Positions 1 to 10,045 of a stretch of 64,000 nucleotides of DNA are shown here, one piece after another. Position 1 is the first letter of the stretch, and every line of letters starts with the position of its first letter. The position numbers and the translations under genes were made by a program. Origin of the DNA: Colwellia sp. BRX10-3. Lineage in GTDB: Bacteria > Pseudomonadota > Gammaproteobacteria > Enterobacterales > Alteromonadaceae. The notes below the pieces were generated by a model that saw only the letters and a program-made list of their open reading frames with translations, was not told the origin of the DNA and searched no databases. Location of the stretch: the NCBI RefSeq assembly GCF_014077505.1, contig NZ_JACGWA010000004.1:124001-188000 (forward strand), given 5' to 3'.

Positions 1-392
1 GGGATACTTTTCAACGTGTCGGCCCAAGTGAAGGTGAACGTGCCATAGCGCAAGCTACTGTTTATATGGCATTAGCACCAAAAAGTAATGCTGTTTATAT
101 GGCGTTTAACCAAGCAAAAGCCTTGGCAGCTTCAACCTGCGATATGGATGTACCAATACATTTAAAAAACTCTACTAGCGCTATTACAAAAGAGTTGGGG
201 CACGGCGATGAGTATCGCTATGCGCATGACGAAGTAGGGGGCTTTGCTGCAGGCGAGAATTACTTTCCAGAAGAAATAGCCCAAACTACATTTTATCAGC
301 CAACTGATCGAGGGCTAGAAAAACAACTGCGTGAGAAGCTCAATTATTTAAACCAGTTAAACCAACAAAGTGACCAACGTCGATATGACTAA
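1..392 (+). CDS. rarA: Replication-associated recombination protein A (RarA/MgsA), C-terminal part
   Basis: This is the 3' end of a gene that begins before the window; the first complete codon is at position 3. The roughly 129 visible residues match the C-terminal tetramerisation region of RarA, an AAA+ ATPase related to clamp loaders and RuvB that acts at stalled replication forks. Recognisable family signatures are APKSNAVY, a DVPIHLKN stretch, the YRYAHDE motif, YFPEE and the RGLEKQL segment near the end. The stop codon overlaps the start of crcB (ATGACTAA at 385-392), so the two are probably translationally coupled. The order rarA-crcB-serS is usual in gammaproteobacteria. The ATPase core is not visible. 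Confidence 0.93.
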   Translation, partial: DTFQRVGPSEGERAIAQATVYMALAPKSNAVYMAFNQAKALAASTCDMDVPIHLKNSTSAITKELGHGDEYRYAHDEVGGFAAGENYFPEEIAQTTFYQPTDRGLEKQLREKLNYLNQLNQQSDQRRYD

Positions 393-786
393 TACTATAA
401 GTAACTTCACTTTATACCTATTTGTAGCCTTGGGTGGTGCTTTTGGCGCTAGCTTTCGATTTTATATTTCACAATTAATTTTAAATTGGCTCGGAAAAGG
501 ATTCCCTTTTGCGACGCTGGCGGTTAATATTTCCGGCTCCCTGATCATGGGGACACTTTATGGGTTAATTGAACAAGGTGTTATAGAGGTAAGTGTTTAT
601 CGAACACTGATTGGTATTGGCTTTTTAGGCGCATTTACCACCTTTTCAACCTTCTCATTAGACACGTTGTTATTAATTCAACAAGGTGACATATTTAAAG
701 CGACAATAAACATATTACTTAATGTTTGCTTATGCATTTTTGCAGCAGCGTTAGGCATGTATATTGTATCTATTTTTAACAAGTAA
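385..786 (+). CDS. crcB: Fluoride ion channel CrcB/Fluc
   Basis: A small inner-membrane protein of 133 residues with four hydrophobic segments, matching the Fluc/CrcB family, whose dual-topology dimers export fluoride. Family motifs are [10 protein letters not shown] near the N-terminus, the [11 protein letters not shown] stretch with its conserved Asn, and [12 protein letters not shown], which contains the Phe-box and Thr residues lining the fluoride pathway. I chose the ATG at 385, which overlaps the rarA stop. An in-frame GTG at 370 would add five residues (MTNVD) and cannot be excluded. No fluoride riboswitch is visible upstream, which fits expression as part of the rarA operon. Confidence 0.93.
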   Translation: MTNTISNFTLYLFVALGGAFGASFRFYISQLILNWLGKGFPFATLAVNISGSLIMGTLYGLIEQGVIEVSVYRTLIGIGFLGAFTTFSTFSLDTLLLIQQGDIFKATINILLNVCLCIFAAALGMYIVSIFNK

Positions 787-806
787 ATAACAAAGAAAAC
801 ACGTGA

Positions 807-2096
<1,290 letters not shown>

Positions 2097-2119
2097 TTAG
2101 TTAATGTGAGCTTGTTAAA

Positions 2120-2149
2120 AATCCAATACCCTAGGTATTGGATTTTTTT
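2120..2149 (+). terminator. Rho-independent terminator after serS
   Basis: A perfect 11-bp stem (AATCCAATACC paired with GGTATTGGATT) with a CTA loop is followed by a run of seven T. It starts 24 bp after the serS stop codon. Confidence 0.92.
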
Positions 2150-2286
2150 ATGTACAGGATGTACGGTATGTCGCGGTGCATGGATGCAAAAGATCGATAT
2201 TAATAATCAGAAAATAAGTCAAAAAATAAAACCGGGTTATTTATAGACTCGTTACCTTAATCAACTTCAAATAAGTGAATTCAAAA

Positions 2287-2493
2287 ATGGATAGTTCATC
2301 AATAATGCTTTGGAGTGTTTTGTTTGGCGGCATTGGCATAGGTTATTTCTTGTATGGAAAAAAACAAAAAGCGATTGTTCCACTTTGTACTGGTTTAGCC
2401 CTTTTCGTCTTCCCATATTTTATGTCTAGTGTAATCATGTTGCTTATTGTTGGTGTTATTTTAGTAGCGATACCTTATTTTATTAAAATTTAA
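2287..2493 (+). CDS. Small two-helix membrane protein
   Basis: A 68-residue protein consisting almost wholly of hydrophobic segments: one helix near residues 5-22, a short KKQK basic turn, and a second long hydrophobic region with a FPYF break. Short proteins of this kind, with a GxGYFxYGKKQ motif, are widespread in marine gammaproteobacteria and are sometimes labelled amino acid transport protein, but I know of no proven function. The ATG at 2287 is preferred because it fits the MDSSS-type N-terminus of such proteins; an in-frame GTG at 2275 would add four residues. It stands alone between the serS terminator and a gene on the other strand. Confidence 0.7.
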   Translation: MDSSSIMLWSVLFGGIGIGYFLYGKKQKAIVPLCTGLALFVFPYFMSSVIMLLIVGVILVAIPYFIKI

Positions 2494-2700
2494 AGCTCGC
2501 TATACTTTTAACATCCTAATCCTATACAAAATACAGTAATAATAAACACCCTGTAATATGGTGGATTTGTTGGTATCTCAATATTAAAATTAGCTATTTT
2601 CTGTTCTTTAAATAGCACGTATGCCAAATAATATATCTTTATGAAAGTGGACCTTATGCTGGTGTTGTTTAAATTACATTCAAATTCAGTGGATTAGGCT

Positions 2701-3507
2701 CTATTTAGTTACTGGTGTCGATTCTTTCGTGTGTATTTTTTCTATGGTGTCGGCGGTCAAATAGCGATCAAATATTTTTTGATATTTTCCCGTTGCTTTA
2801 AGTTTTTGTAACTGCGTATTAAATTTATCGCGCATGGCTTCTGATTTAAATAAGAAGCCATTCGGACTTGCACCAAATAATGCAAAGCGGTCAACTTTTT
2901 GAGTGGTATCTATTTTATCCGAATTTGCTGCTTTAGCACGATAATAGTCAAATATATTGACATCCATTTGTATTACTTCAACTTTATCTAAAAATAGCAG
3001 TTTCACCTGCACTGATTGATCAAATGTTTCGCTGTATTGAGGGTTGTTATTTGCCATTTCAGCATAGGTTGCACCTAAATGAATCGCAGCATCTTGCCAT
3101 GATAATAAACTATAATTTTTTAGATCACTTATTTGCCTAAAATTAAAGTTTTTGTTATGTAAACTAAAGGCGAAATTTTCGTAAGAATAGGCTGTGTCGG
3201 AAAGATATCCTTTGAGGCTATGTCCTTGTATGGTGTTTAAATTTACGTCAGATACGACATCAACCCCTCCTGCTTTATAAGACTTAGTTCGTCGTGCATA
3301 AGGTAAATAAAGATGCTCTATTTCGTAACCTAAAGGAGTCATTGCCGCTTCAATTATATCGACAATAATTCCTTCGTTAGTCTCTGATAATACCCAAGGC
3401 GCTAATTTCTCTCCAAATGCGACAGTAATTTTTTCGCTTGCACTCACTAAACTGGAAAATGAAAACAGCAGCACTGCAGATGTTATAACTAACGATTTCA
3501 TACTCAT
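2701..3507 (-). CDS. Periplasmic substrate-binding protein, SBP_bac_3 type
   Basis: A 268-residue secreted protein with a clear signal peptide (hydrophobic residues 4-20, cleavage probably after VSA). The mature part follows the family 3 extracellular solute-binding fold: an early ITVAFGEKLAPWV strand, an IIVDIIEAAM helix, and a C-terminal LKATGKYQKIFDRYL segment typical of amino-acid-binding members. No ABC permease or ATPase is adjacent, so it may be a stand-alone sensor or binding protein of the kind common in Alteromonadales. The ligand cannot be read from the sequence. A second ATG two codons inside the chosen start is equally possible. It has a distant relative in this window at 14065-14820. 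Confidence 0.85.
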   Translation of the reverse strand: MSMKSLVITSAVLLFSFSSLVSASEKITVAFGEKLAPWVLSETNEGIIVDIIEAAMTPLGYEIEHLYLPYARRTKSYKAGGVDVVSDVNLNTIQGHSLKGYLSDTAYSYENFAFSLHNKNFNFRQISDLKNYSLLSWQDAAIHLGATYAEMANNNPQYSETFDQSVQVKLLFLDKVEVIQMDVNIFDYYRAKAANSDKIDTTQKVDRFALFGASPNGFLFKSEAMRDKFNTQLQKLKATGKYQKIFDRYLTADTIEKIHTKESTPVTK

Positions 3508-3987
3508 TTTTTGCCGAATTACTGATTAAATCTTACTTTTATAGTAACTATTATATTAGGTTCTAACAAGCAAGGTATAAAACTAAGGCTGTTTTTATGA
3601 ATAACAAATGAAGTTTAGGCCAGCAGCTACTCTAGTGGATACACAATAAGCGCTAATCGAGTAGTAATACAATATGGCGTAGCGAAAGGTTATGGGTATT
3701 TAAGCTAATGAATGTTATGTTTATTAACACCATTTTTAGCCAGCAATATAACTCCCAGAAGAGATGAGAAAGTTTTCTAGTGCTATTTTTCCATGGATAG
3801 TAATTAAAGATGCATGTCACTTTCTATTATTCTGATATAAAAATATAGACCAGCTAATATGTTATTTATCATTATTTACAGCTCATTTGGATACAAAAAA
3901 TTACTTTTATTACATGGTGTTTTTGTACTTATCAATTTAAATTTTTGGTAGAATTTCGATATTTAAATTTAGACAAGGAATCGACTT
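3508..3987. other. Intergenic region between binding protein and SulP gene
   Basis: An A/T-rich 480-bp divergent intergenic stretch, which should hold the promoters of both flanking genes. I see no open frame with a ribosome binding site, no RNA gene and no strong hairpin. Confidence 0.5.
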
Positions 3988-5661
3988 TTGTTTGGTGAAC
4001 GCTTTAATGATATAAGTTTCAAAGGTGATATTTTTGGTGGCGTCACAACGGCTATAGTTTCTTTACCTTTGGCGCTCGCTTTCGGTGTAGCTTCAGGAGC
4101 TGGTGCTGAAGCTGGCCTTTGGGGCGCCATATTAGTTGGCTTTTTTGCTGCTCTTTTTGGTGGTTCAACATCTCTTATCTCAGAGCCAACTGGGCCGATG
4201 ACCGTGATCATGACCGCCGTTCTCACCAGTATGATGGCAAAATATCCTGAATCAGGCATGGCAATGGCATTTACCGTTGTGATGATGGCTGGTGCATTCC
4301 AAATACTCATTGGCTCACTTAAGCTCGGTAAATATATTACCTTGATGCCCTATAGTGTCATATCTGGTTTTATGTCAGGCATAGGCGTTATCTTAATTAT
4401 TTTACAACTTTCTCCCCTTTTAGGCCAAGAGGCTCCTGCCGGTGGCGTTTTAGGTACTATATCAGCACTACCTAATATTATATCCAACATCAATTTTGGT
4501 GAATTATTACTGGGTATACTGACCTTAGTGGTTTTATTTTTCTTTCCGAAACAATATCGAAAATACGTACCTGCACAGCTTATTGCTTTAGTCGCCGTTA
4601 CTTTATTCTCCATCTTATTTTTCGACATCGACAGTATTCGCCGTATTGGAGAAATTCCTGCAGGTTTACCTTCTTTAGTTATGCCGCACTTTACTGCTGA
4701 TATGTTTATTACCATGGTTGTTGATGCGCTGGTATTAGGTACGCTTGGCTGTATTGATACTTTGTTGACAGCTGTTATTGGCGATTCACTCACCCGTAAA
4801 GAACATGACTCAGATAAAGAGCTGCGTGGGCAAGGGCTAGCAAATATGATCTCAGGATTATTTGGGGCTTTACCTGGCGCAGGCGCGACTATGGGTACAG
4901 TAACTAATATTCAAGTTGGCGCGCGATCGCCTTTATCAGGCATGGTTAGGGCGTTAATTTTAGCACTGGTGGTTTTAATTGCAGGCTCTCTAACTGAACC
5001 TATTCCCATGGCTGTATTAGCTGGTATTGCGGTTTATGTTGGTTTTAATATTTTAGATTGGAGTTTTATACAGCGCGCGCACAAAGTTAGCCTACAAGGC
5101 ATGATGATTATGTATGGCGTAATGCTACTAACCGTTTTTGTTGATTTAATTGTTGCGGTAGGGCTCGGGGTATTTATTTCTAATATTATTATTATTGAAC
5201 AATTGAGCCGAGCGCAAGCACAGCAAGTAAAAGCGATTAGTGATACCGATCAAGATGTTGTACCACTAACTGATAGCGAACGCGTGTTATTGGATCGCGC
5301 AAATGGCAAAGTGCTATTTTTTTACCTGTCTGGGCCGATGATTTTTAGTGTTTCAAAAGCTATTGCTCGCCAACATAGTAGTGTAGGAGATTACCAAGCG
5401 ATGATCCTTGATTTAACCGATGTGCCTATGTTCGATGTCACTGTTGGATTAGCACTGGAAAATGCCATTAAAGATGCACAGGAGGCAAAGTGTGAAGTAT
5501 TTTTGCTCTGCCCAAATCAACAAACCCGTCAGCAATTAGAAAAATTTGAATTATTAGCTATGGTGCCTAAAGAAAACAGTTATACATATCGCCATGAAGC
5601 ACTACAAGCCGCATTAAATTATGTTGAAAATAGAGCAGCAGAAACTCCATTAATCGTCTAA
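3988..5661 (+). CDS. SulP/SLC26 family inorganic anion transporter with STAS domain
   Basis: A 557-residue inner-membrane protein. The first ~400 residues hold 10 or more hydrophobic segments with SulP signatures: the GGVTTAIVSLPLALAFGVASGAG entrance region, SEPTGPMTV, and a GLANMISGLFGALPGAGATMGT stretch. Residues ~430-545 form a cytoplasmic STAS domain (VLFFYLSGPMIFS, then ILDLTDVPMFDVTV). Relatives carry sulfate, bicarbonate or dicarboxylates; the substrate here is unknown. The start is a TTG at 3988, supported by an AAGGA ribosome binding site 8 bp upstream and by the family N-terminus beginning immediately after it; no suitable ATG exists nearby. Confidence 0.9.
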   Translation: MFGERFNDISFKGDIFGGVTTAIVSLPLALAFGVASGAGAEAGLWGAILVGFFAALFGGSTSLISEPTGPMTVIMTAVLTSMMAKYPESGMAMAFTVVMMAGAFQILIGSLKLGKYITLMPYSVISGFMSGIGVILIILQLSPLLGQEAPAGGVLGTISALPNIISNINFGELLLGILTLVVLFFFPKQYRKYVPAQLIALVAVTLFSILFFDIDSIRRIGEIPAGLPSLVMPHFTADMFITMVVDALVLGTLGCIDTLLTAVIGDSLTRKEHDSDKELRGQGLANMISGLFGALPGAGATMGTVTNIQVGARSPLSGMVRALILALVVLIAGSLTEPIPMAVLAGIAVYVGFNILDWSFIQRAHKVSLQGMMIMYGVMLLTVFVDLIVAVGLGVFISNIIIIEQLSRAQAQQVKAISDTDQDVVPLTDSERVLLDRANGKVLFFYLSGPMIFSVSKAIARQHSSVGDYQAMILDLTDVPMFDVTVGLALENAIKDAQEAKCEVFLLCPNQQTRQQLEKFELLAMVPKENSYTYRHEALQAALNYVENRAAETPLIV

Positions 5662-5914
5662 TGATGTAATCATCATTAGACAGCTATCCTCATTTTACTC
5701 AATGTAATTCACAGTAATTAACTGAATTTATGGCGATAATTGCTATTCAGTTATTGTTATAAACTTTTGTTTTTTTAAGCGTAATTATTTGATATTACTT
5801 ACTGTTGATAATTGTTGTATAAATTAAGCTAAACCAAAGCTATTTCAGTTTGTGCTTTTATTTTAATACTTGCATGAACATTTAACAAAAAGCTTCCGCA
5901 ATTTTATGCTTTAA

Positions 5915-5942
5915 CCTATACTGTTTAAATGTACAGTATAGG
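5915..5942. promoter_or_regulatory. LexA (SOS) operator before umuDC
   Basis: A near-perfect 28-bp palindrome has outer arms CCTATACTG and CAGTATAGG. Its core, at 5919-5938, is TACTG-N10-CAGTA, matching the gammaproteobacterial LexA consensus CTG-N10-CAG. It ends 9 bp before the umuD start codon, so bound LexA would cover the start of transcription or translation. Confidence 0.92.
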
Positions 5943-5951
5943 TTGTGTTTT

Positions 5952-6365
5952 ATGAAAGTTATTCCCATTTTTATTGAGGCTGGTATATCTGGCTTTGAAT
6001 CTCCTGCGGCTGAATATAAAGAGCTTGGCTTATCACTTGATCAGTTGTTAATTTCAAACCCTGACGCAACATTTATTGGCTTAGCCCAGGGGCCTTCTAT
6101 GCAAGATGTTGGTATTTTTGATGGCGATTTACTACTAGTTGACCGCAGTGAGCCTGTAAAAGATGGTGACGTTATTGTCGCTAACTACAACGGTTGTTTT
6201 ACCTGCAAACTTATTGATAAAAAGAACGCTAGGTTATTATCTGCATCGTTCAAGCATCAGCCGGTTAATATTACCCCAGAAGATGAATTTCAAATAGAGG
6301 GCGTTGTTACGCGCTCAATACGATTACATCGACCAGCAAGGGAACTGAGCGCATGTATGCGTTAG
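5952..6365 (+). CDS. umuD: UmuD-type translesion polymerase V autoprotease
   Basis: A 137-residue S24-family protein that, after RecA-stimulated self-cleavage, forms UmuD' and partners UmuC in DNA polymerase V. The catalytic Ser is Ser49 in GPSMQD and the Lys is Lys86 in TCKLID; their 37-residue spacing equals that of E. coli Ser60/Lys97. The region before SPAAEY, where E. coli has Cys24-Gly25, reads Ser13-Gly14 here, and the N-terminal arm is about 11 residues shorter. The ATG at 5952 is used; a TTG at 5943 would lie against the operator. The gene overlaps umuC by 13 bp and is preceded by a LexA box, so SOS control is very likely. Confidence 0.93.
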   Translation: MKVIPIFIEAGISGFESPAAEYKELGLSLDQLLISNPDATFIGLAQGPSMQDVGIFDGDLLLVDRSEPVKDGDVIVANYNGCFTCKLIDKKNARLLSASFKHQPVNITPEDEFQIEGVVTRSIRLHRPARELSACMR

Positions 6366-7609
6366 TTGATGCCATCTCGTTCTACGCGTCTTGTGAGAAG
6401 GTGTTTGACCCTTTAATTAGAAATAGGCCAGTAGTCGTGCTAACCAATAATGACGGCTGTATATGCGCTGTTTGCCCCATTGGCCGGCGTTTAGGTATTC
6501 CAAAGTTTAAACCTTATTTTCAAATCAAACACTTCTTGGCAAAACACAATGTGGTTATTCGCTCATCCAATTATGAGTTATATGCCGATTTGAGTGAGAA
6601 GATGATGAATGTTATTGGCCGCTTTTGTGATAACCAATATATTTACTCGATTGATGAGTCTTTTTTACAATTCAAAAAATATAACCACATTATTAACGAT
6701 TGGCATAAATACGGCCATGAAATACGACGTGCCGTATGGAAAGAAACGCGTTTGCCCGTTGGTGTGGGTTTTGGCTCAACACCCACACTAGCAAAAGCGG
6801 CTAATCATGCTGCTAAAAAATTACCGGGTTATAACGGTGTCGCGATTGTTGACGATGCTGCATCACGCAAAGAAGTATTATCAAAAATGACAGTAACTGA
6901 CGTGTGGGGTATTGGTAGCAGATTAGGAAAACGTTTAAACGTATTAGGTATAGCTACCGCTTGGGATTTAGCGAACCAGTCACCCAAAATAATGCGTAGC
7001 CAATTTAGCGTATTGGTTGAACGAACGATTAACGAGTTAAATGGCATTACTTGTTTAAATTGGGATGAGGTTAAACAACTTAAGAAAGAAATATTTTCCA
7101 CGAGAAGTTTTGGACAACGTGTTAACGAAAGTCATCACTTGAAAGCAGCGCTAGTTAGCCATGGGGTAGTTGTAGCGCGTAAATTAAGGCAACAGCATTC
7201 ACGCGTTAAAAAGCTTGCTATATTTGCCGCTAGTTCGCCTCATGACGATAATTACTATAATAAATCGATAATGTGTGAATTTCCGGTGGCAACAGATAAT
7301 ACGCTCAGTATTGCCAATGCAATATCAGCCGCCTTTGATTGTATTTATGCCAGTGGTGTTAATTTTTATCGCTGTGGCGTGGGGGCCATTGAGCTTGAGA
7401 ATAGTGATTTTCAACAACATGATTTATTTTCGCTAAATGAGGACGATCCAGAGCTGATGCTTTGTTATGACGGTATTAACCATCGTTATGGTAATGACAC
7501 CTTGCAATTAGCGGCACAAGGTAGAATTGAGAAGTGGCATATGCGACGTGAGTTTCTTTCGCCAAGCTTTACGAGTAAATGGCGAGATATACCAAAGATT
7601 ATTTGTTAG
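6353..7609 (+). CDS. umuC: DNA polymerase V catalytic subunit UmuC
   Basis: Y-family translesion DNA polymerase of 418 residues, close to the E. coli length. The N-terminal palm strand MYALVDAISFYASCE supplies catalytic Asp6, and the YSIDESF motif supplies Asp101 and Glu102, at the same numbers as in E. coli UmuC. Helix-hairpin-helix residues lie near VWGIGSRLGKRL (~185). The C-terminal part (~235-350) is the little-finger domain, followed by the UmuC-specific tail. The start lies inside umuD, overlapping by 13 bp, which ensures coupled synthesis. Induction with umuD from the LexA-controlled promoter at 5915-5942 is expected. Confidence 0.95.
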   Translation: MYALVDAISFYASCEKVFDPLIRNRPVVVLTNNDGCICAVCPIGRRLGIPKFKPYFQIKHFLAKHNVVIRSSNYELYADLSEKMMNVIGRFCDNQYIYSIDESFLQFKKYNHIINDWHKYGHEIRRAVWKETRLPVGVGFGSTPTLAKAANHAAKKLPGYNGVAIVDDAASRKEVLSKMTVTDVWGIGSRLGKRLNVLGIATAWDLANQSPKIMRSQFSVLVERTINELNGITCLNWDEVKQLKKEIFSTRSFGQRVNESHHLKAALVSHGVVVARKLRQQHSRVKKLAIFAASSPHDDNYYNKSIMCEFPVATDNTLSIANAISAAFDCIYASGVNFYRCGVGAIELENSDFQQHDLFSLNEDDPELMLCYDGINHRYGNDTLQLAAQGRIEKWHMRREFLSPSFTSKWRDIPKIIC

Positions 7610-7742
7610 GGATATGTTGGTTTTGAGTTTCCACTATCAATTACTTTAATTTTATAAACCTGTAATTAAGTTTTAAGTTAAAAAAGATAATTCACTTTAG
7701 GTTAATAAGTTAGACATACGTTAGATATTGGATAAACAGGTA

Positions 7743-7785
7743 CAAAAAAGCCACTTAAGAGTTTTTGTTTACTCTATAAGTGGCT
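7743..7785 (-). terminator. Terminator after tRNA-Pro
   Basis: Read on the minus strand, arms AGCCACTTATAGAGT and ACTCTTAAGTGGCT pair with one bulged base, followed by six T. It lies 18 bp beyond the 3' end of tRNA-Pro and also faces the end of umuC. Confidence 0.85.
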
Positions 7786-7803
7786 GATTTATATTACTTA
7801 ATG

Positions 7804-7880
7804 TGGTCGGAGTAGCAAGATTCGAACTTGCGACCTCACGTCCCCCAGACGCACGCGCTACCAAGCTGCGCTATACCCCG
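7804..7880 (-). tRNA. tRNA-Pro (anticodon GGG)
   Basis: A 77-nt cloverleaf on the minus strand with encoded CCA. The acceptor stem is CGGGGTA/TACTCCG with wobble pairs, the D-arm is GCGCAGCTTGGTAGCGC, the anticodon loop is CTGGGGG (anticodon GGG, Pro) and the T-arm contains GTTCGAATC. The 5' CGGGG start is typical of bacterial tRNA-Pro. It lies downstream of yejM on the same strand and could be read through from it. Confidence 0.95.
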
Positions 7881-7979
7881 AATAATAAGCTTAATGGGGA
7901 TAAAAGCTTATGCGGGATATATTAATGATTTATGGGTCGAATGCAATTAAAAAACACATCACCTTAGCCAAGCGACTAA

Positions 7980-9689
7980 TTATTGTACGTTATGTGCTTG
8001 TTTACTGAATTGCTTAATAAAATTTACCCCATCAATCATTAATGGAAAATCAGGTTTTGCCGTAATAGGCGCAGCTAGCTGGATAGAATAACTTTGAAAG
8101 TTACCATTTTGATCAACAAACATTGATTTGTCTTTATTAAATACCACAATGCCATTGTCCATAGTATTAGCAATAATACGGTCATTGTTTAAGCCTTTAA
8201 TATCAGCACCATTACTATAGCTTTTTGCTTTGATATCACAGTTTAACCAATTTTTAATTAGCGTGGGTTGCATATCCATATGGCTAGTCAGTTTGTTGAT
8301 AGAGCTATTTTTACTTTCAGGTAAAACAAGTAATGCAGGTTTAATCGATAAACTGGTATCGATTGTGCTGTTACCAATAGAGCTAATCCAAAGAATATCG
8401 TTGCTTTGTTTATCATCTTGTTTCTTGTTTTGTGCTGACATTAAGGCGTCTAAAAACAGTTCAAATTGATAGCTATTGTTACCTTTAAAATAAAATACGT
8501 GTAAACCAGGGGCGTAACTATTGAGTTTATCGGCAAATATCAAACTTGATATATCTTCAAGTTTTGTCGTTGCTGGGAATAATTCATTGGTTAAGCTTAG
8601 TAATGCATTCGAATTAATTACCGCAGCTTCAGTGGTATCTTCACCCACAATGGTGAATGATTTTGCTAAGTTTTTCTGTGCAATAATTTGGAATAGTAGT
8701 GGTTGTGCATGCTGCTCGGTTAACGATTTTTTATAAATACTAGGCAAGCTGTAAAATAAATTAAACCATGCATCTTTTGGTAACGCGTTATCAATATGAT
8801 TATCTAACGAGAGTATGCCACGCTTAGCTCTCTGCTTAATTTTATCTATTTGTTGAATGTGCAATGTTTGATCTGTAATTACCATGAAAACAGATTGTTT
8901 TAACGCAGATTGATTTGGGCATTGGCCTTGATAAACTGGGTATTGAGGTACCGCATCAGTAAAGGCAAGTGGGCTAGTACGACGGGCTATATAATCAACC
9001 TCATCAAACATACCATATTTAGTTAATAGCGTTTTTGCCGTTGATGGATAAGACAATGGTAATACAGTGTCTTGACGCAAAACGTCATATTCAAGATTGG
9101 CATCGGCCCAAATGTGAATAATATGACTAAAAAAGAAAAAGCTGACAAGAGGGATAACAATAAAGCGCGCAAAGATGGTTTTTTGTAATTCCTTTAGGTG
9201 TTTCCATGCGTAGTTTGAGGTTATCAGCTCAAACGATAATATAAGCATGGTCAACACTAAGCTAATAAACCAGAACGCTCGACTATTTTGCTGAATTTCG
9301 TTACTAATAAGTTCAAGTATTGGCGCACTTGATGAAATATTTAAATGATAACCTAAACGGGTATAAATAAAGGCGTCTAGTAATAACAGCAATAACTCGA
9401 CGGTAAAAATAATAGAAGCGACAACCCGAATAAAACGTGTTCGGGGGAATAATATGGTGATCGGAAACAAAATTAGTACAAAACTGATGAAAGTTAAGAA
9501 AGCCATATGGCTTAACCAAGTGGTTACTAAATAAGTTTGACCTAACAAAGTGTCAGGCATTGATTCACTAAATACATAAATTGACGATAATAATATCGCC
9601 GCAATAATATTAAAAAAAGTGAACCAGTGACTCCAGCTAACTAACTGTAATAGGCGCTTACTATAGGGTTTTGATTCAAATGAAGCCAT
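7980..9689 (-). CDS. yejM: YejM/PbgA-family inner-membrane protein (DUF3413 plus sulfatase-like domain)
   Basis: A 569-residue protein matching YejM/PbgA, the essential inner-membrane regulator that links periplasmic lipopolysaccharide to LpxC proteolysis in enterobacteria. The N-terminal ~200 residues hold five transmembrane helices and the DUF3413 signatures LVSWSHWFTFFN and HIIHIWADANLEYDVLRQDTVLPLSYP, the latter being the interfacial motif after helix 5. The remainder is a periplasmic alkaline-phosphatase/sulfatase-like domain. It is divergent, in keeping with the non-enzymatic role known for the family. Synteny with yejL just upstream on the same strand and with yejK divergently supports the call. 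A tRNA-Pro gene follows at 7880. Confidence 0.87.
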   Translation of the reverse strand: MASFESKPYSKRLLQLVSWSHWFTFFNIIAAILLSSIYVFSESMPDTLLGQTYLVTTWLSHMAFLTFISFVLILFPITILFPRTRFIRVVASIIFTVELLLLLLDAFIYTRLGYHLNISSSAPILELISNEIQQNSRAFWFISLVLTMLILSFELITSNYAWKHLKELQKTIFARFIVIPLVSFFFFSHIIHIWADANLEYDVLRQDTVLPLSYPSTAKTLLTKYGMFDEVDYIARRTSPLAFTDAVPQYPVYQGQCPNQSALKQSVFMVITDQTLHIQQIDKIKQRAKRGILSLDNHIDNALPKDAWFNLFYSLPSIYKKSLTEQHAQPLLFQIIAQKNLAKSFTIVGEDTTEAAVINSNALLSLTNELFPATTKLEDISSLIFADKLNSYAPGLHVFYFKGNNSYQFELFLDALMSAQNKKQDDKQSNDILWISSIGNSTIDTSLSIKPALLVLPESKNSSINKLTSHMDMQPTLIKNWLNCDIKAKSYSNGADIKGLNNDRIIANTMDNGIVVFNKDKSMFVDQNGNFQSYSIQLAAPITAKPDFPLMIDGVNFIKQFSKQAHNVQ

Positions 9690-9745
9690 AGCGTAGTTTA
9701 ATTCTCTTATTATTGTTTATGAATGTCGCTTATTATTTATACGTT

Positions 9746-9967
9746 TTACTTAGAATTTTGTATAGATTGTTTTAATGCGCTGGTAAAATTGTTTACTATT
9801 GCTTCTCGTTCCTTTTTTGGCACATTATTTACAATAATTTCTGTTAGGGTATTTCCTAGGCACATCAGTGCTAAATCAGGGGTTGCAGACTCGTTGACGA
9901 GTACATCAAGCAAATCTTTAATAATTTTTTCTACACGTTCGTTGGAATACTTGGATACAATGGGCAT
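9746..9967 (-). CDS. yejL: YejL-family protein (UPF0352/DUF1414)
   Basis: A 73-residue protein matching the YejL family: it begins MPIVSKYS, continues with [11 protein letters not shown], and has the conserved [16 protein letters not shown] core. No molecular function is established; structures of relatives show small all-alpha dimers. The ATG at 9967 gives the standard family N-terminus (MPxxSxYS); a GTG three codons earlier is possible but unlikely. It lies 56 bp upstream of yejM on the same strand and divergent from ndpA, as in many gammaproteobacteria. An overlapping frame on the plus strand (9723-9986) is a shadow. Confidence 0.9.
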   Translation of the reverse strand: MPIVSKYSNERVEKIIKDLLDVLVNESATPDLALMCLGNTLTEIIVNNVPKKEREAIVNNFTSALKQSIQNSK

Positions 9968-10045
9968 CTTAAACACTTATTGGTAATTTAATAAACAAAC
10001 TTAAGTTTATCAAATGCCCGAACAATATAATACTGACCTTTATCT

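Noticed and set aside
385-786. Fluoride riboswitch for crcB
   Set aside because: The gene overlaps rarA, and no riboswitch-like fold is visible in the available upstream sequence.
9723-9986. 87-residue plus-strand frame opposite yejL
   Set aside because: The minus-strand frame matches the YejL family clearly; the plus-strand product has no recognisable features.
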